This document shows, one piece after another, positions 15,661 to 25,405 of a stretch of DNA of 64,000 nucleotides. The notes under the pieces are model-generated. The model was not told the origin of the DNA. It made no database searches and worked only from the letters and a program-made list of their open reading frames with translations. Numbering within the stretch: position 1 is the first letter of the stretch; each line of letters begins with the position of its first letter. The position numbers and the translations under genes are program-made. Source of the stretch: DASUPK01 sp963728875 (GTDB lineage Bacteria; Actinomycetota; Thermoleophilia; Solirubrobacterales; 70-9); NCBI GenBank assembly GCA_963728875.1, contig CAVSLJ010000005.1:1-64000 (forward strand), given 5' to 3'.

Positions 15661-16967
15661 TGACCGCCCAGGCCAAGGCGACGCGCAAGCCACAGCCCCC
15701 ACCCCTGGAGTACTCGCTCCTGCTCACCGCGACCCTGTGCCTGCTCGCCTTCGGGGCGGTGATGGTCTTCAGCGCCAGCTCCGCTCGCTCGCTCCTGAGC
15801 AGCGGCGGGAACGGCTTCTACTACCTCGAGCGCACGGTGATCTTCGGGGCGATCGGCCTGCTGGTGATGCGGTTCGCCTCGAACCGCGGCGTCGCCGCCG
15901 CGAGGGTGATGACGCCACTGATCCTGCTGACCTCGCTGTTCCTGCTCTTCGCGGTTCTGCTGCCCGGCGTCGGGTCGACGGTCAACGGGGCCCAGCGCTG
16001 GGTCGGAGGTGGATTCGTCCAGTTCCAGCCGTCCGAACTCGCAAAGGTGGCCCTCGTCCTCTACGGCGCCCACCTCCTCTCGGCTGAGCCCAAGCGGACC
16101 CGGTCGCTCGGGGGCCTGGGCCCGTACCTGCTGATCGTCGGCCTCTCGGTCCTGCTGATTGCCAAGGAGCCCGACCTGGGCACCGCGATCGTCGTCTCCT
16201 TCGCGGTCTCCTGCGTGCTCTTCCTCGCGGGCGTGAAGCCGCGGACCCTGGCACCCGTCGGTGCCATCATCGCGCTGCTCGCCGTGGTGATGATCGCGAT
16301 GCATCCGTACCAGGAGGCCCGACTCACCGGCTTCCTCCACCCGGGCAGCGATGCGGGCGGCGGCGGATTCCAGGCCAAGCAGGCGACCATCGCCGTCGGC
16401 TCGGGCGGTCTCACCGGAGTCGGCCTCGGCGAGAGCGTGCAGAAGGCCTCCTACCTCCCGGAGGCTCACACCGACATGATCGCCGCCGTGATCGGCGAGG
16501 AGCTCGGCCTGGTGGGGATGTTCGTCCTCGTCGGCCTCTTCGGGATGTTCGGCTACGCGGGCCTGCGAGCGGCGCACCGGGCGCGCGATCGCTTCAGCAA
16601 GCTGCTCGCGGCCGGCCTCACCTCGCTGATCCTGGCCCAGGCGGCCCTCAACCTCTTCGCGGTGCTCGGGCTCGCGCCGCTGACGGGAGTACCCCTGCCA
16701 TTCGTCTCATATGGAGGGACGAGTCTCGTGATCACGCTCGCCGCGGCGGGCCTGATCCTGAATGTGGCCCGACGACCCGCGCAGGCGGCCTCGCGCTCCG
16801 GCTCCGGCCGTGGTGCGGCTGCGCGCCCTGCGAGACTGCGCGTCGTCGAGGGCGGAACGAACAACAGAAGAAAGCGCTCAGCAAGTGGCACGAGTCGTAA
16901 TAGCGGCCGGCGGCACGGCGGGGCACGTCGTACCGGCGATCGCCGTCGCCGACGCGCTTCGGGCTGA
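15660..16967 (+). CDS. ftsW: Septal peptidoglycan polymerase FtsW (SEDS family)
   Basis: 435 residues with about ten membrane helices. SEDS signatures: 'VMVFSASSARSL' in the first helix, 'NGAQRWVGGGFVQFQPSELAKVALVLYGAHLL' near 107, 'KEPDLGTAIV' near 171, 'ALNLFAVLGLAPLTGVPLPFVSYGGTSLV' near 330. It polymerises glycan strands together with FtsI. After the last helix comes a basic tail of about 70 residues (rich in Arg, Gly, Ser). The last 83 bp encode this tail while also encoding the start of MurG in another frame. Confidence 0.93.
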   Translation: MTAQAKATRKPQPPPLEYSLLLTATLCLLAFGAVMVFSASSARSLLSSGGNGFYYLERTVIFGAIGLLVMRFASNRGVAAARVMTPLILLTSLFLLFAVLLPGVGSTVNGAQRWVGGGFVQFQPSELAKVALVLYGAHLLSAEPKRTRSLGGLGPYLLIVGLSVLLIAKEPDLGTAIVVSFAVSCVLFLAGVKPRTLAPVGAIIALLAVVMIAMHPYQEARLTGFLHPGSDAGGGGFQAKQATIAVGSGGLTGVGLGESVQKASYLPEAHTDMIAAVIGEELGLVGMFVLVGLFGMFGYAGLRAAHRARDRFSKLLAAGLTSLILAQAALNLFAVLGLAPLTGVPLPFVSYGGTSLVITLAAAGLILNVARRPAQAASRSGSGRGAAARPARLRVVEGGTNNRRKRSASGTSRNSGRRHGGARRTGDRRRRRASG

Positions 16968-17976
16968 GGGCGCCGAGGTCAGCTTCCTCGGGACGCAGGA
17001 GCGTGCCGAGGCGGATCTCGTGCCCGCGGCCGGGTACGAGATCGACTTCCTGCGCGTCAGCGGCCTGGACCGGCGGAACCCCCTGAAGGCCATACGCGCG
17101 GCCTGGCAGGCGGCCCGCGCGGTCGGCGGAGCCCGCCGCGTGCTGGAGCGCCGGAAGGCGGACGTGGTGCTCGGAGGCGGGGGCTACGTCGCGGGGCCCG
17201 CCGGCCTGGCGGCGGTGCGGATGGAGCTGCCGCTGGTGCTCACCGAGGCGGACAGCCACCTCGGGCTGGCCAACCGGCTGCTGGCGCGCCGGGCCGCCCG
17301 CGTCTGCCTCGCCTTTCCGATCCCGGGCCGGGACGGGGGCCCGTACCTGGTGACGGGTCGCCCCGTGCCACGCGCCGTCCTGGAGGCCGACCCGACGGTC
17401 GCGCGCCGCCGCTTCGGCATCCCGCACCCCGCCGACTGCGTCACCGTCGTGGGCGGCAGCCTGGGCGCGCTCTCCATCAACCTGGCCGCGTTCGACGCCT
17501 TCACGCACCTGCCGCACGACCACGTCGGCCAGCCCTGGGTCCTCCACATCGTCGGCCGCCGCGACTATCCGGAGCTGCGACGCCGCTGGGACGAGGAGGG
17601 GCGGCCGGAGCGGTACACGCTGCTCCAGTACGAGCCCGACCTCGGTGACGTCCTGGCCGCCGCGGACCTGGTCGTCGCTCGTGCCGGCGGCTCGGTGATG
17701 GAGATCGCCGCGGCGGGCCGCCCCGCCATCCTTGTCCCGTACCCCCATGCGACCGCTGACCATCAGACCACCAACGCCCGCTGGATGGCCGACGGCGGCG
17801 CGGCCGTCGTGATCCCGGACGGCGAGCTCAACGCCGACCGGCTCAGCGCAGTGATCGCCGAGCTGCTCAGCGACGAGGATCGCCTCCGTGAGATGAGCAT
17901 CGCCGCGCGCAGGCTCGCCAAGCCCGACGCCGCCGTGCGAATCGCCCGCGAGGTGCTGGGAGCCGTGGATGGCTGA
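16885..17976 (+). CDS. murG: UDP-GlcNAc:lipid I N-acetylglucosaminyltransferase MurG
   Basis: 363 residues. The N-terminal 'VVIAAGGTAGHVVPAIAVADAL' is the MurG glycine-rich loop, 'VVLGGGGYVAGPAGLAAVRMELPLVLTEAD' follows, and the C-domain has 'VTVVGGSLGALSINLA' and 'LVVARAGGSVMEIAAAGRPAILVPYPHATADHQTTNARWM', the UDP-GlcNAc site. I use the GTG at 16885 because it places the conserved loop at residue 4. A longer frame back to 16762 exists, but its added residues are compositionally like an out-of-frame read of ftsW. It overlaps ftsW by 83 bp and murC by 8 bp. Confidence 0.93.
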   Translation: MARVVIAAGGTAGHVVPAIAVADALRAEGAEVSFLGTQERAEADLVPAAGYEIDFLRVSGLDRRNPLKAIRAAWQAARAVGGARRVLERRKADVVLGGGGYVAGPAGLAAVRMELPLVLTEADSHLGLANRLLARRAARVCLAFPIPGRDGGPYLVTGRPVPRAVLEADPTVARRRFGIPHPADCVTVVGGSLGALSINLAAFDAFTHLPHDHVGQPWVLHIVGRRDYPELRRRWDEEGRPERYTLLQYEPDLGDVLAAADLVVARAGGSVMEIAAAGRPAILVPYPHATADHQTTNARWMADGGAAVVIPDGELNADRLSAVIAELLSDEDRLREMSIAARRLAKPDAAVRIAREVLGAVDG

Positions 17977-19371
17977 CTCGATGAAGGGCCGCAGGATCCA
18001 CTTCATCGCGATCGGCGGCGCCGGCATGAGCGGCCTGGCGCTCGTCTGCCGGCAGCTCGGCGCGGAGGTGAGCGGCTCCGATCGCGCCGAGTCCTCATAT
18101 GTGGAGCGGCTGCGGGCGGCCGGCATCGAGCCGTATATCGGCCACGACCCCGAGCAGGTGCCGGCCGACGCGGAGGTGGTCGTCTCGACGGCCGTCCCCG
18201 AGGACAACCCGGAGCTGTCGAGGGCTCGCGAGCGCGACCAGCGCGTCGTTCACCGCGGTGAGCTCCTCGCGGAGCTCTGCTCGCGGCGCCGCCTGCTCGC
18301 GATCTCCGGCACCCACGGCAAGACCACCACGGCCGCGATGTGCATCTGGGCCCTGCGCGAGTCCGGTGCGGACCCGGCCTTCTTCCTCGGCGGCGAGCTG
18401 CCGGGCGCGGGGCCGGACGGAGAGCCCAGCAACGCGGGCTGGGGCGAGGGCGAGTGGGTGATCGCCGAGGCCGACGAGAGCGATGCAAGCTTCCTCAAGC
18501 TCCAGCCGGAGGTCGCGGTGATCACAAACCTCGAGCTCGACCATCACTCACGCTGGAGCTCGCTGGCCGAGCTCTCGGAGGCGTTCGCCGCCTTCGCCTC
18601 GCCCGCCGGCGGCCTGCTCACCGGCGCGGACGTGCGCCTGCCGGCGCAGGACGCTCAGCGGGTCGTCCGCTTCGCGCTCGAGCCGGCCGCCGGGGAGCCG
18701 CCCCGGGAGGCGGACCTGATCGCCTCGGACATCGCCGCTCAGCCCGGCGGCGGCGTGCGCTTCGCGGCGCGGGGCGCCGGGATCGACACGGACGTCTCCC
18801 TGCGGGTTCCGGGCAGGCACAACGTCGCCAATGCCCTGGCGGCGCTCGGGGGCCTGCAGCTTGCCTCGGCCGGTGCCGAGGCGGGCGCGCGAGCGCTCGC
18901 GAGCTTCCCGGGCGTCGCCCGCAGGCTCGAGCTCAAGGGCGAGGTCGCGGGGGCGCGCATCTACGACGATTACGCGCACCACCCGACCGAGGTCGCCGCG
19001 ACGCTCGAGGCCGCCAGGGATCTCGATCCCCGGCGCCTGATCGTCGCCTTCCAGCCACACCTCTACTCGCGGACCAAGGCCCTCGCCGCGGAGTTCGGGG
19101 CGGCCCTGGCCGCGGCCGACGAGATCGCGGTGCTGGACGTCTACCCGGCCCGCGAGGAGCCGGTGGGGAAGCTGGAGGGAGTGAGCGGCATGATGGTCGC
19201 GAGCGCCGCCGCGGACCACGGACGCGGGCGCCGCGTGTGGTGGCTGCCCACCGCCGGCCTGGCCGCGCAGGCCCTGCGCCCGCGATTGAGCGAGGGGGAC
19301 GTCCTGATCACGATCGGGGCCGGCGACGTCTACAAGCTCGCCGAGGCCCTGGTCAACGGGAGCGAGACCCG

Positions 19372-19375
<4 letters not shown>
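17969..19375 (+). CDS. murC: UDP-MurNAc:L-alanine ligase MurC
   Basis: 468 residues. 'IHFIAIGGAGMSGLALVCRQLGAEVSGSD' at the N-terminus, the ATP loop 'ISGTHGKTTTAAMC' near 112, 'EADESDASFLKLQPEVAVITNLELDHHS' near 168, 'YDDYAHHPTEVAATL' near 331, 'FQPHLYSRTKAL' near 360. These are all MurC-specific. It adds L-Ala to UDP-MurNAc. The end overlaps the murB ATG by 4 bp. Confidence 0.96.
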
Positions 19376-20270
<895 letters not shown>

Positions 20271-20289
<19 letters not shown>

Positions 20290-21038
20290 CCCAGGGCAGG
20301 CCCGCCCGCCGGGCGCCCGCCACGAAAAAGCCGGCCGCGAGAGGCGCGGTCATCCGCCGCCGCGTGCTCGCCGCGGCCGTGGTCCTCCTGGCTCTCTACG
20401 GCCTCTACACGTTCTGGTTCCGCAACCTGTCCTGGTTCGCGATCCACGACGTCACGATCCAGGGGGCCACCACCAACGAGCGCGAGATCAAATCGGCGGT
20501 CGAGGGGGTGGCCGGCGACATGACCACCCTCCACATCAAGGACGACGAGCTGCGCGATGCCGTGGCACGGTTCCCCACCGTGGCGTCCGTGGGGGCGAGC
20601 ACCAGCTTCCCCCACCGCCTCGAGGTGAAGATCACGGAGCGGCTGCCGGTCGCCTTCATCCGGGTGCACGGTCAGGAGACCGCGGTCTCGGCGGACGGCT
20701 ATCTGCTCGCCGGCGCGGACTTCGACGCCAAGGCCCTGCCGCGGATCGAGGGGGTCGCGGCCAATGGCGCTCGCCTCGCCCCGGATGCCGCGGCCCAGGC
20801 GGCGATCCTCGGAGCGACCCCGGGTCCGCTCAACAACCGCATCGTCTCCTCGACCTGGGACGAGGACCGGGGCGGGGTGGTGGTGGACCTGAACAACGGC
20901 CCGGAGATCCGCTTCGGCGACGGCTCAGGCGGCGCCGACAAGTGGGAGGCGGCGGTCGCGGTCCTCTCGGGCGACGAGCGCGGGTCGCCCTCGTACCTCG
21001 ACGTCAGCGTCCCGGACCGCCCCGTGTCGGGCGGCTGA
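20271..21038 (+). CDS. ftsQ: Cell division protein FtsQ (POTRA domain)
   Basis: 255 residues: a basic cytosolic N-terminus (about 1-28), one membrane helix (about 30-50, 'VLAAAVVLLALYGLYTFWF'), the POTRA domain ('FAIHDVTIQGATTNEREIKSAVEGVAGDMTTLHIKDDELRDAVARFPTVASVGAS...HRLEVKITERLPVAFI') and the FtsQ/DivIB beta domain. This bitopic layout and the place directly before ftsZ identify it. It organises the FtsQ-L-B divisome subcomplex. The start is at the ATG in the 3' end of murB. Confidence 0.88.
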
Positions 21039-21088
21039 GAAGTCCTGCAACGAGGCATGCACGCCCATTTCGGCGATTCTAGGCCCGT

Positions 21089-21249
21089 GGGACGCCCCAG
21101 GCACGAGGCTCGGGCCGTCCCGCCGGAAACTCGTCATTTGCAGGGCTTTTCCAGGGCCTCAACCAAGTCTAGACCTCGACCTCGACACTAGACTCACCCC
21201 GGGGGAACCCTCAAGGGAGACTTGAGACTGCAGGCTTGCGGACTGCAGG
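21089..21249 (+). promoter_or_regulatory. ftsZ upstream region with several dyads and a direct repeat
   Basis: The 288-bp gap before ftsZ holds four elements: GGGACG/CGTCCC arms (21089-21094, 21116-21121); an inverted repeat AGTCTAG/CTAGACT (21166-21172, 21188-21194) flanking two ACCTCG-type repeats; a perfect hairpin CTCAAG-GGAGA-CTTGAG (21210-21226); and a direct repeat GACTGCAGG (21226-21234 and 21241-21249). A possible promoter TTGCGG-16-TATCGT lies at 21236-21263. The repeats suggest operator sites for separate ftsZ control, but no known regulator motif is recognised. Confidence 0.4.
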
Positions 21250-21326
21250 AAACCGCGTATCGTGTCCGTAAATCGGTATTGCCCCGCAGCCGAATCAGCG
21301 GTGAGGGGCTCGGAGCAGGACCAACA

Positions 21327-22406
21327 ATGGAAACGTCATATCTGGCCGTAATCAAGGTCGTCGGAGTCGGTGGTGGCGGTTCGAACGCCGTCAGCCGGAT
21401 GGTCGACGCGGGTCTCCGCGGCGTCGAATTCGTCGCGGTCAACACCGATGCGCAGGCCCTGCAGGCCTGTGACGCCGACGTCAAGATCGGCATCGGCCAC
21501 AACCTGACCAAGGGTCTCGGCGCGGGCGCGAACCCCGAGGTCGGCGCCGGCGCGGCGGCCGAGTCCCGTGACGAGATCAAGGATGCGCTCAAGGGCGCGG
21601 ACATGATCTTCATCACGTGCGGCGAAGGTGGCGGAACCGGCACCGGCGCAGCCCCCGTGATCGCCGAGATCGCCAAGCAGGAGATCGGCGCCCTCACCGT
21701 CGGCGCCGTCACCAAGCCCTTCGAGTTCGAGGGCAAGAAGCGCATGGCTCAGGCCGAGGAGGGAATCGACCGCCTCCGCAGGGAGGTCGACACCCTGATC
21801 ACCGTGCCGAACGAGAAGCTGCTGCAGATCGTGGAGCGCCGGACGACGATCCTCGAGGCGTTCCGCGAGGCCGACGACATCCTGCGCCAGGGCGTCCAGG
21901 GCATCACCGACCTGATCACGATCCCCGGACTGATCAACCTCGACTTCGCCGACGTCCGCCTGGTCATGCACCAGGCAGGCTCAGCACTGATGGGCGTCGG
22001 CACCGGGACCGGCGAGAACCGGGCCGTCGAGGCCGCCAAGGCGGCCATCACCTCGCCCCTGATCGAGGAGCAGATCGACGGCGCCAAGGGAATGCTCCTG
22101 AACGTCACCGGCGGCGAGGACCTCGGCCTCTTCGAGGTCAACGAGGCCGCGCGCATGTGCATCCAGGCCGCCGACTCGAACGCCAACATCGTCTTCGGCG
22201 CCGTCGTGGACTCGTCCATGCACGAGGAGGTCCGCGTCACCGTGATCGCAACCGGCTTCGAGGGCTTCGAGATGATCGCCCGGGCGCCGGAGTTCACCGC
22301 TCGGGCGGCGGAGCGCCGCCCGGCGGCCGTTGGTCGCAGCCAGGAGTCGCTGTCGGACCTGCGGATCTCGGAGTCCGAGATCGACGTCCCGGACTTCCTG
22401 AAGTAG
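21327..22406 (+). CDS. ftsZ: Cell division GTPase FtsZ
   Basis: 359 residues. 'IKVVGVGGGGSNAVSRM' at the start, the tubulin signature 'GGGTGTGAAPVIAEIAK' near 101, the T7 loop 'GLINLDFADVRLVM' near 202, and the C-terminal conserved peptide 'SEIDVPDFLK', the binding site for SepF and other partners. I chose the ATG at 21327 (METSYLAVIKVVG), which matches the family N-terminus; the frame is open further upstream through the regulatory region. No ftsA is nearby, as expected for actinobacteria, but sepF and the usual ylm genes are also not immediately downstream. Confidence 0.96.
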   Translation: METSYLAVIKVVGVGGGGSNAVSRMVDAGLRGVEFVAVNTDAQALQACDADVKIGIGHNLTKGLGAGANPEVGAGAAAESRDEIKDALKGADMIFITCGEGGGTGTGAAPVIAEIAKQEIGALTVGAVTKPFEFEGKKRMAQAEEGIDRLRREVDTLITVPNEKLLQIVERRTTILEAFREADDILRQGVQGITDLITIPGLINLDFADVRLVMHQAGSALMGVGTGTGENRAVEAAKAAITSPLIEEQIDGAKGMLLNVTGGEDLGLFEVNEAARMCIQAADSNANIVFGAVVDSSMHEEVRVTVIATGFEGFEMIARAPEFTARAAERRPAAVGRSQESLSDLRISESEIDVPDFLK

Positions 22407-22415
22407 CCCCGCGGC

Positions 22416-22814
22416 TCAGCCGCGCAGCGTCTGACGCGCCTCATCCTCCTCGCTCTCGAGGAAGTTCTCGAGCCGCGTGACCCGCCCGGCCTCATCAAAG
22501 GACCAGACGGCCCAATTGCAGATCTCGAGCTCGATGCCGCTCCCGGCTCCACGCGCCCGGGTCTTTTGGCGAATCAGCACCTTGTTGCCGGCGACCTCGA
22601 CGATCTCGGGGTCACTCACCTGCGATTCGAAGGCGTCGGGCTCCATCCAGGCACGCAGGGCCTCGGCTCCGCGCAGCTCGGTACGCCCCGGGCTGAGGCT
22701 GACGAAGACCACGTCCGGGTGCACCCACGTGGTCGCAGCCTCGTAGTCCCCCCGGTTGAAGGCCTCGTACCCGGCGCGCAGTCGCTCGAGTATCTGCTCT
22801 TCTGGGATCGCCAT
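22416..22814 (-). CDS. SnoaL/NTF2-like protein
   Basis: 132 residues: 'AIPEEQILERLRAGYEAFNRGDYEAATTWVHPDVVFVSL' at the N-terminus and 'NWAVWSFDEAGRVTRLENFLESEEDEARQTL' at the end, the standard SnoaL-like fold pattern. The start is the ATG at 22812-22814; the longer frame upstream is antisense to gcvT. It converges on ftsZ with only 9 bp between stops. Function unknown. Confidence 0.75.
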   Translation of the reverse strand: MAIPEEQILERLRAGYEAFNRGDYEAATTWVHPDVVFVSLSPGRTELRGAEALRAWMEPDAFESQVSDPEIVEVAGNKVLIRQKTRARGAGSGIELEICNWAVWSFDEAGRVTRLENFLESEEDEARQTLRG

Positions 22815-22836
22815 GACCGGCAGTATCGTCCCCCAG

Positions 22837-23919
22837 ATGGAAGCCGGGACGCTGAAGAGGACTCCTCTGTTCGAGGCACACGTCGCCGCGGGCGCGAAGC
22901 TGGTGCCGTTCGCGGGCTGGGAGATGCCCGTGGAGTACGACGGGATCAGGGCCGAGCACCTGCGCGTGCGCAACAGCTGCGGTGTCTTCGACGTCTCCCA
23001 CATGGGGGAGATCGAGACTGAGGGTCCTCAGGCGGTCAAGCTGCTCCAGCGGCTGCTCTCCAACGACGTCTCGAAGATCGCGGTCGGCGGCGCGCAGTAC
23101 TCATGCCTGTGCCGCGAGGACGGCGGCGTTCTCGACGATCTCTTCACCTACCGGCTGGGCGAGGACCGCTACCTGACGGTGACCAACGCCGCGAACCACG
23201 AGCGCGACCTCGAGTGGTTCGAGGCCCACGCGGTCGAGTTCGAGGCCGAGGTCCACGACCGGATCGACTCGTACGCGATGCTGGCCGTGCAGGGACCGGA
23301 GGCGCGCCAGATCGTCCAGCGCGTCACCGACGGGGAGCTTCCACCGCGGTTCAAGACGGCCGAGCTGCCGGTCGCAGGATGCCCGACGCTGGTCTGCGGC
23401 ACGGGCTACACGGGCGAGGACGGCGTGGAGCTGCTGATGGCGCCGGATGATGCGAGGACGGTCTGGGATGCGCTGATCGGCGGCGGCGCGGGTCCCGCGG
23501 GTCTGGGCGCCAGGGACACCCTGCGCCTCGAGGTCAACTACTGCCTCTACGGGAACGACCTGACCGAGGAGCGCACGCCGATCGAGGCGGCGCTCGGCTG
23601 GTGCGTCAAGGAGGACACCCGCTTCATCGGCTCGGAGGCGTGCCGGCGGGTCCGGGAGGAGGGCCCGAAGGAGGTGCTCGAGCCGTTCGTGATCAGCGGC
23701 GCCGGGATCCCCAGGCAGGGCAACCCGATCGTCGCCGGCGACGACGAGGTCGGCGTGGTGACGAGCGGCACGCTCTCGCCCTGCCTCGAGATCGGCATCG
23801 GCATGGGCTACGTCCGCAGCGACCTGGCGGAGCCCAGCACCGGGATCGAGATCGACGTCCGGGGCAAGCGGCGCGCGGCCGAGATCCGCGAGCGGCCGCT
23901 CTACTCCAAGGACAAGTAG
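22837..23919 (+). CDS. gcvT: Aminomethyltransferase GcvT (glycine cleavage T protein)
   Basis: 360 residues. 'LKRTPLFEAHVAAGAKLVPFAGWEMPVEYDGI' is the conserved N-terminus; 'LRVRNSCGVFDVSHMGEI', 'GTGYTGEDGVELL' and 'GLGARDTLRLEVNYCLYGNDLTEERTPIEAALGWCVK' are family signatures. The enzyme moves the one-carbon unit from lipoyl-GcvH to tetrahydrofolate. The ATG at 22837 gives the standard N-terminus; an ATG at 22813 would add eight residues. gcvH follows by 9 bp. Confidence 0.95.
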   Translation: MEAGTLKRTPLFEAHVAAGAKLVPFAGWEMPVEYDGIRAEHLRVRNSCGVFDVSHMGEIETEGPQAVKLLQRLLSNDVSKIAVGGAQYSCLCREDGGVLDDLFTYRLGEDRYLTVTNAANHERDLEWFEAHAVEFEAEVHDRIDSYAMLAVQGPEARQIVQRVTDGELPPRFKTAELPVAGCPTLVCGTGYTGEDGVELLMAPDDARTVWDALIGGGAGPAGLGARDTLRLEVNYCLYGNDLTEERTPIEAALGWCVKEDTRFIGSEACRRVREEGPKEVLEPFVISGAGIPRQGNPIVAGDDEVGVVTSGTLSPCLEIGIGMGYVRSDLAEPSTGIEIDVRGKRRAAEIRERPLYSKDK

Positions 23920-23928
23920 GTTTCCGGC

Positions 23929-24324
23929 GTGGCCGACGAGAGCTATCCGGACGACCTCCGCTACCACCCCGAACACGACTGGGCGCGCATCGAGGGAGAC
24001 ACCGCGACCTTCGGGGTCACCTGGTACGCCCAGGACGCGCTCGGCGAGGTCGTCTTCTACGAGCCACCGGACGTCGGCACGGAAGTGAAGAAGGACGAGG
24101 CGTACGCCGAGGTCGAGTCGGTGAAGGCGGTCTCCGACGTCTACGCGCCGCTCTCCGGCGAGGTGACCGAGACCAACGACGCGCTCTCGGAGAACCCCGA
24201 GAAAATCAACCAGGACCCCTACGGCGATGGCTGGATGGTCAAGGTGAAGCTCTCGGACCCCTCGGAGGCCGACGCCCTGATGGACGCGGCCGCGTACAAG
24301 AAGCTGCTCGAAGACTCCGACTAG
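23929..24324 (+). CDS. gcvH: Glycine cleavage H protein
   Basis: 131 residues, a lipoyl carrier. 'DDLRYHPEHDWARIEGDTATFGVTWYAQDALGEVVFYEPPDVGTEV' leads to the lipoylation site 'EVESVKAVSDVYAPLSGEV' with Lys66, then 'NEN'-type 'ALSENPEKINQDPYGDGWMVKVK'. GTG start at 23929. It shuttles the aminomethyl group between the P, T and L proteins; the P-protein genes are about 1.8 kb downstream, after the fluoride unit. Confidence 0.96.
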   Translation: MADESYPDDLRYHPEHDWARIEGDTATFGVTWYAQDALGEVVFYEPPDVGTEVKKDEAYAEVESVKAVSDVYAPLSGEVTETNDALSENPEKINQDPYGDGWMVKVKLSDPSEADALMDAAAYKKLLEDSD

Positions 24325-24347
24325 CCTGACGCTATGAGGCCGTCCCC

Positions 24348-25097
24348 GTGAGCGGCCAGGAGCTAGGGCTCGCAGTGTCGGTCTTCCTCGCCTGCGCGGT
24401 GGAGGCGATCGAGGCACTGACGATCGTGCTCGCGGTGGGCACCACCCGCAGCTGGCGCTCCGCGCTGAGTGGCTGCGCCACCGCCGTCGTCGCCCTTGCG
24501 GCGACCACCGCAATCCTCGGCCCACGGTTGACCTCGCTCCCGCTGGACACGCTGCGCCTCGTCGTCGGCGGCCTGCTGCTGGTTTTCGGCCTGCAGTGGC
24601 TGCGCAAGGCCATCCTGCGGGGTGCCGGGATCAAGGCGCTGCACGACGAGGATGAGATCTTCCGTGAGGAGGCCGCCGCCGCGTCGGCAGCGGGCGCACC
24701 CGACGACGTCTTCGACGGCTACTCCTTCACGATCGCGTTCAAGGGTGTGCTGCTCGAGGGGCTCGAGGTCGTCTTCATCGCCCTTACCTTCGGGGCGAAC
24801 CAGCACCGGATCGGCCTGGCGGCGCTGGCTGCAGCTGCGGCGGTCCTGCTGGTGGCGGCCGCCGGAGTGGCCATCCGAGCGCCGTTGGCGCGTGCGCCGG
24901 AGAACGCCATGAAGTTCAGCGTGGGGGTGATGCTGACCTCGTTCGGGATCTTCTGGGGAGCCGAGGGCGCGGGCGCCGATTGGCCGGGAGGCGATGCTGC
25001 GCTGCTCGTCATCGTCCCGGCGGTGTTGGTCTTCTCGCTGCTGCTGGTACGGGCTTTCCGCCAGCCCGCGCACGAGGGTGAGGTGCTCGCGACGTGA
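24348..25097 (+). CDS. Predicted multi-span membrane protein with two Glu-rich helices
   Basis: 249 residues, about seven membrane segments. Two halves begin with similar Glu-containing helices: 'FLACAVEAIEALTIVLAVG' (about 10-28) and 'FKGVLLEGLEVVFIALTFG' (about 127-146), each with E-x2-E spacing followed by a small-residue run. The middle loop (about 90-125) is acidic ('HDEDEIFREEAAAA'). This resembles the COG4280 group of uncharacterised membrane proteins and recalls the REGLE motif of FTR1-type cation permeases, so cation transport is possible but unproven. It is coupled to the next small membrane gene by a 4-bp overlap. Confidence 0.55.
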   Translation: MSGQELGLAVSVFLACAVEAIEALTIVLAVGTTRSWRSALSGCATAVVALAATTAILGPRLTSLPLDTLRLVVGGLLLVFGLQWLRKAILRGAGIKALHDEDEIFREEAAAASAAGAPDDVFDGYSFTIAFKGVLLEGLEVVFIALTFGANQHRIGLAALAAAAAVLLVAAAGVAIRAPLARAPENAMKFSVGVMLTSFGIFWGAEGAGADWPGGDAALLVIVPAVLVFSLLLVRAFRQPAHEGEVLAT

Positions 25098-25300
25098 GGC
25101 GGGCTGAGGACGCGGCCATTGGGATCTGGGAGTTCATCGCGGGCGACGACTGGATCACGGCCGCGGGTGTCGTCGCCGCGCTGGGGCTGACGGCGCTGGT
25201 CGGCGAGGGAGGGGCAGCCTGGATCGTGATGCCGGTCGCCGTGGCGCTGCTGCTCGTCGTCTCGCTCTGGCGGGCTACGCGAAAGCACCACCGCGACTGA
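25094..25300 (+). CDS. Small two-helix membrane protein
   Basis: 68 residues: an acidic N-terminus, a hydrophobic stretch around 20-36 and another around 41-59 ('AAWIVMPVAVALLLVVSLW'), ending in a basic tail 'RATRKHHRD'. The GTG start overlaps the preceding stop (GTGA), so it is probably co-translated with the larger membrane protein and may be its partner. No family is recognised. The fluoride riboswitch begins about 20 bp after its stop. Confidence 0.5.
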   Translation: MRRAEDAAIGIWEFIAGDDWITAAGVVAALGLTALVGEGGAAWIVMPVAVALLLVVSLWRATRKHHRD

Positions 25301-25320
25301 AGGGCTCCTCTATCCTGCCG

Positions 25321-25378
25321 CCCCGAGCGATGAGGCTCGCTCCTAACCGCGGTTAGCGCCGCTGATGGCCTCTACCCC
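25321..25378 (+). ncRNA. Fluoride riboswitch (crcB motif)
   Basis: The sequence shows the conserved crcB-motif elements in order: GCGATGAGGCTCGC (the GAUGAGGC segment with its small stem) at about 25327-25340, then TAACCGC near 25344, and a 3' segment CTGATGGCCTCTACC near 25362-25376. The GAUGA and GAUGGCCUCUAC parts form the pseudoknot core in known fluoride riboswitches. It lies about 28 nt before crcB, with AGGAGGT at 25394-25400 between, so fluoride could free translation or transcription of crcB and the DUF190 gene. Confidence 0.88.
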
Positions 25379-25405
25379 GATGTCGACGACACCAGGAGGT
25401 CTTCA

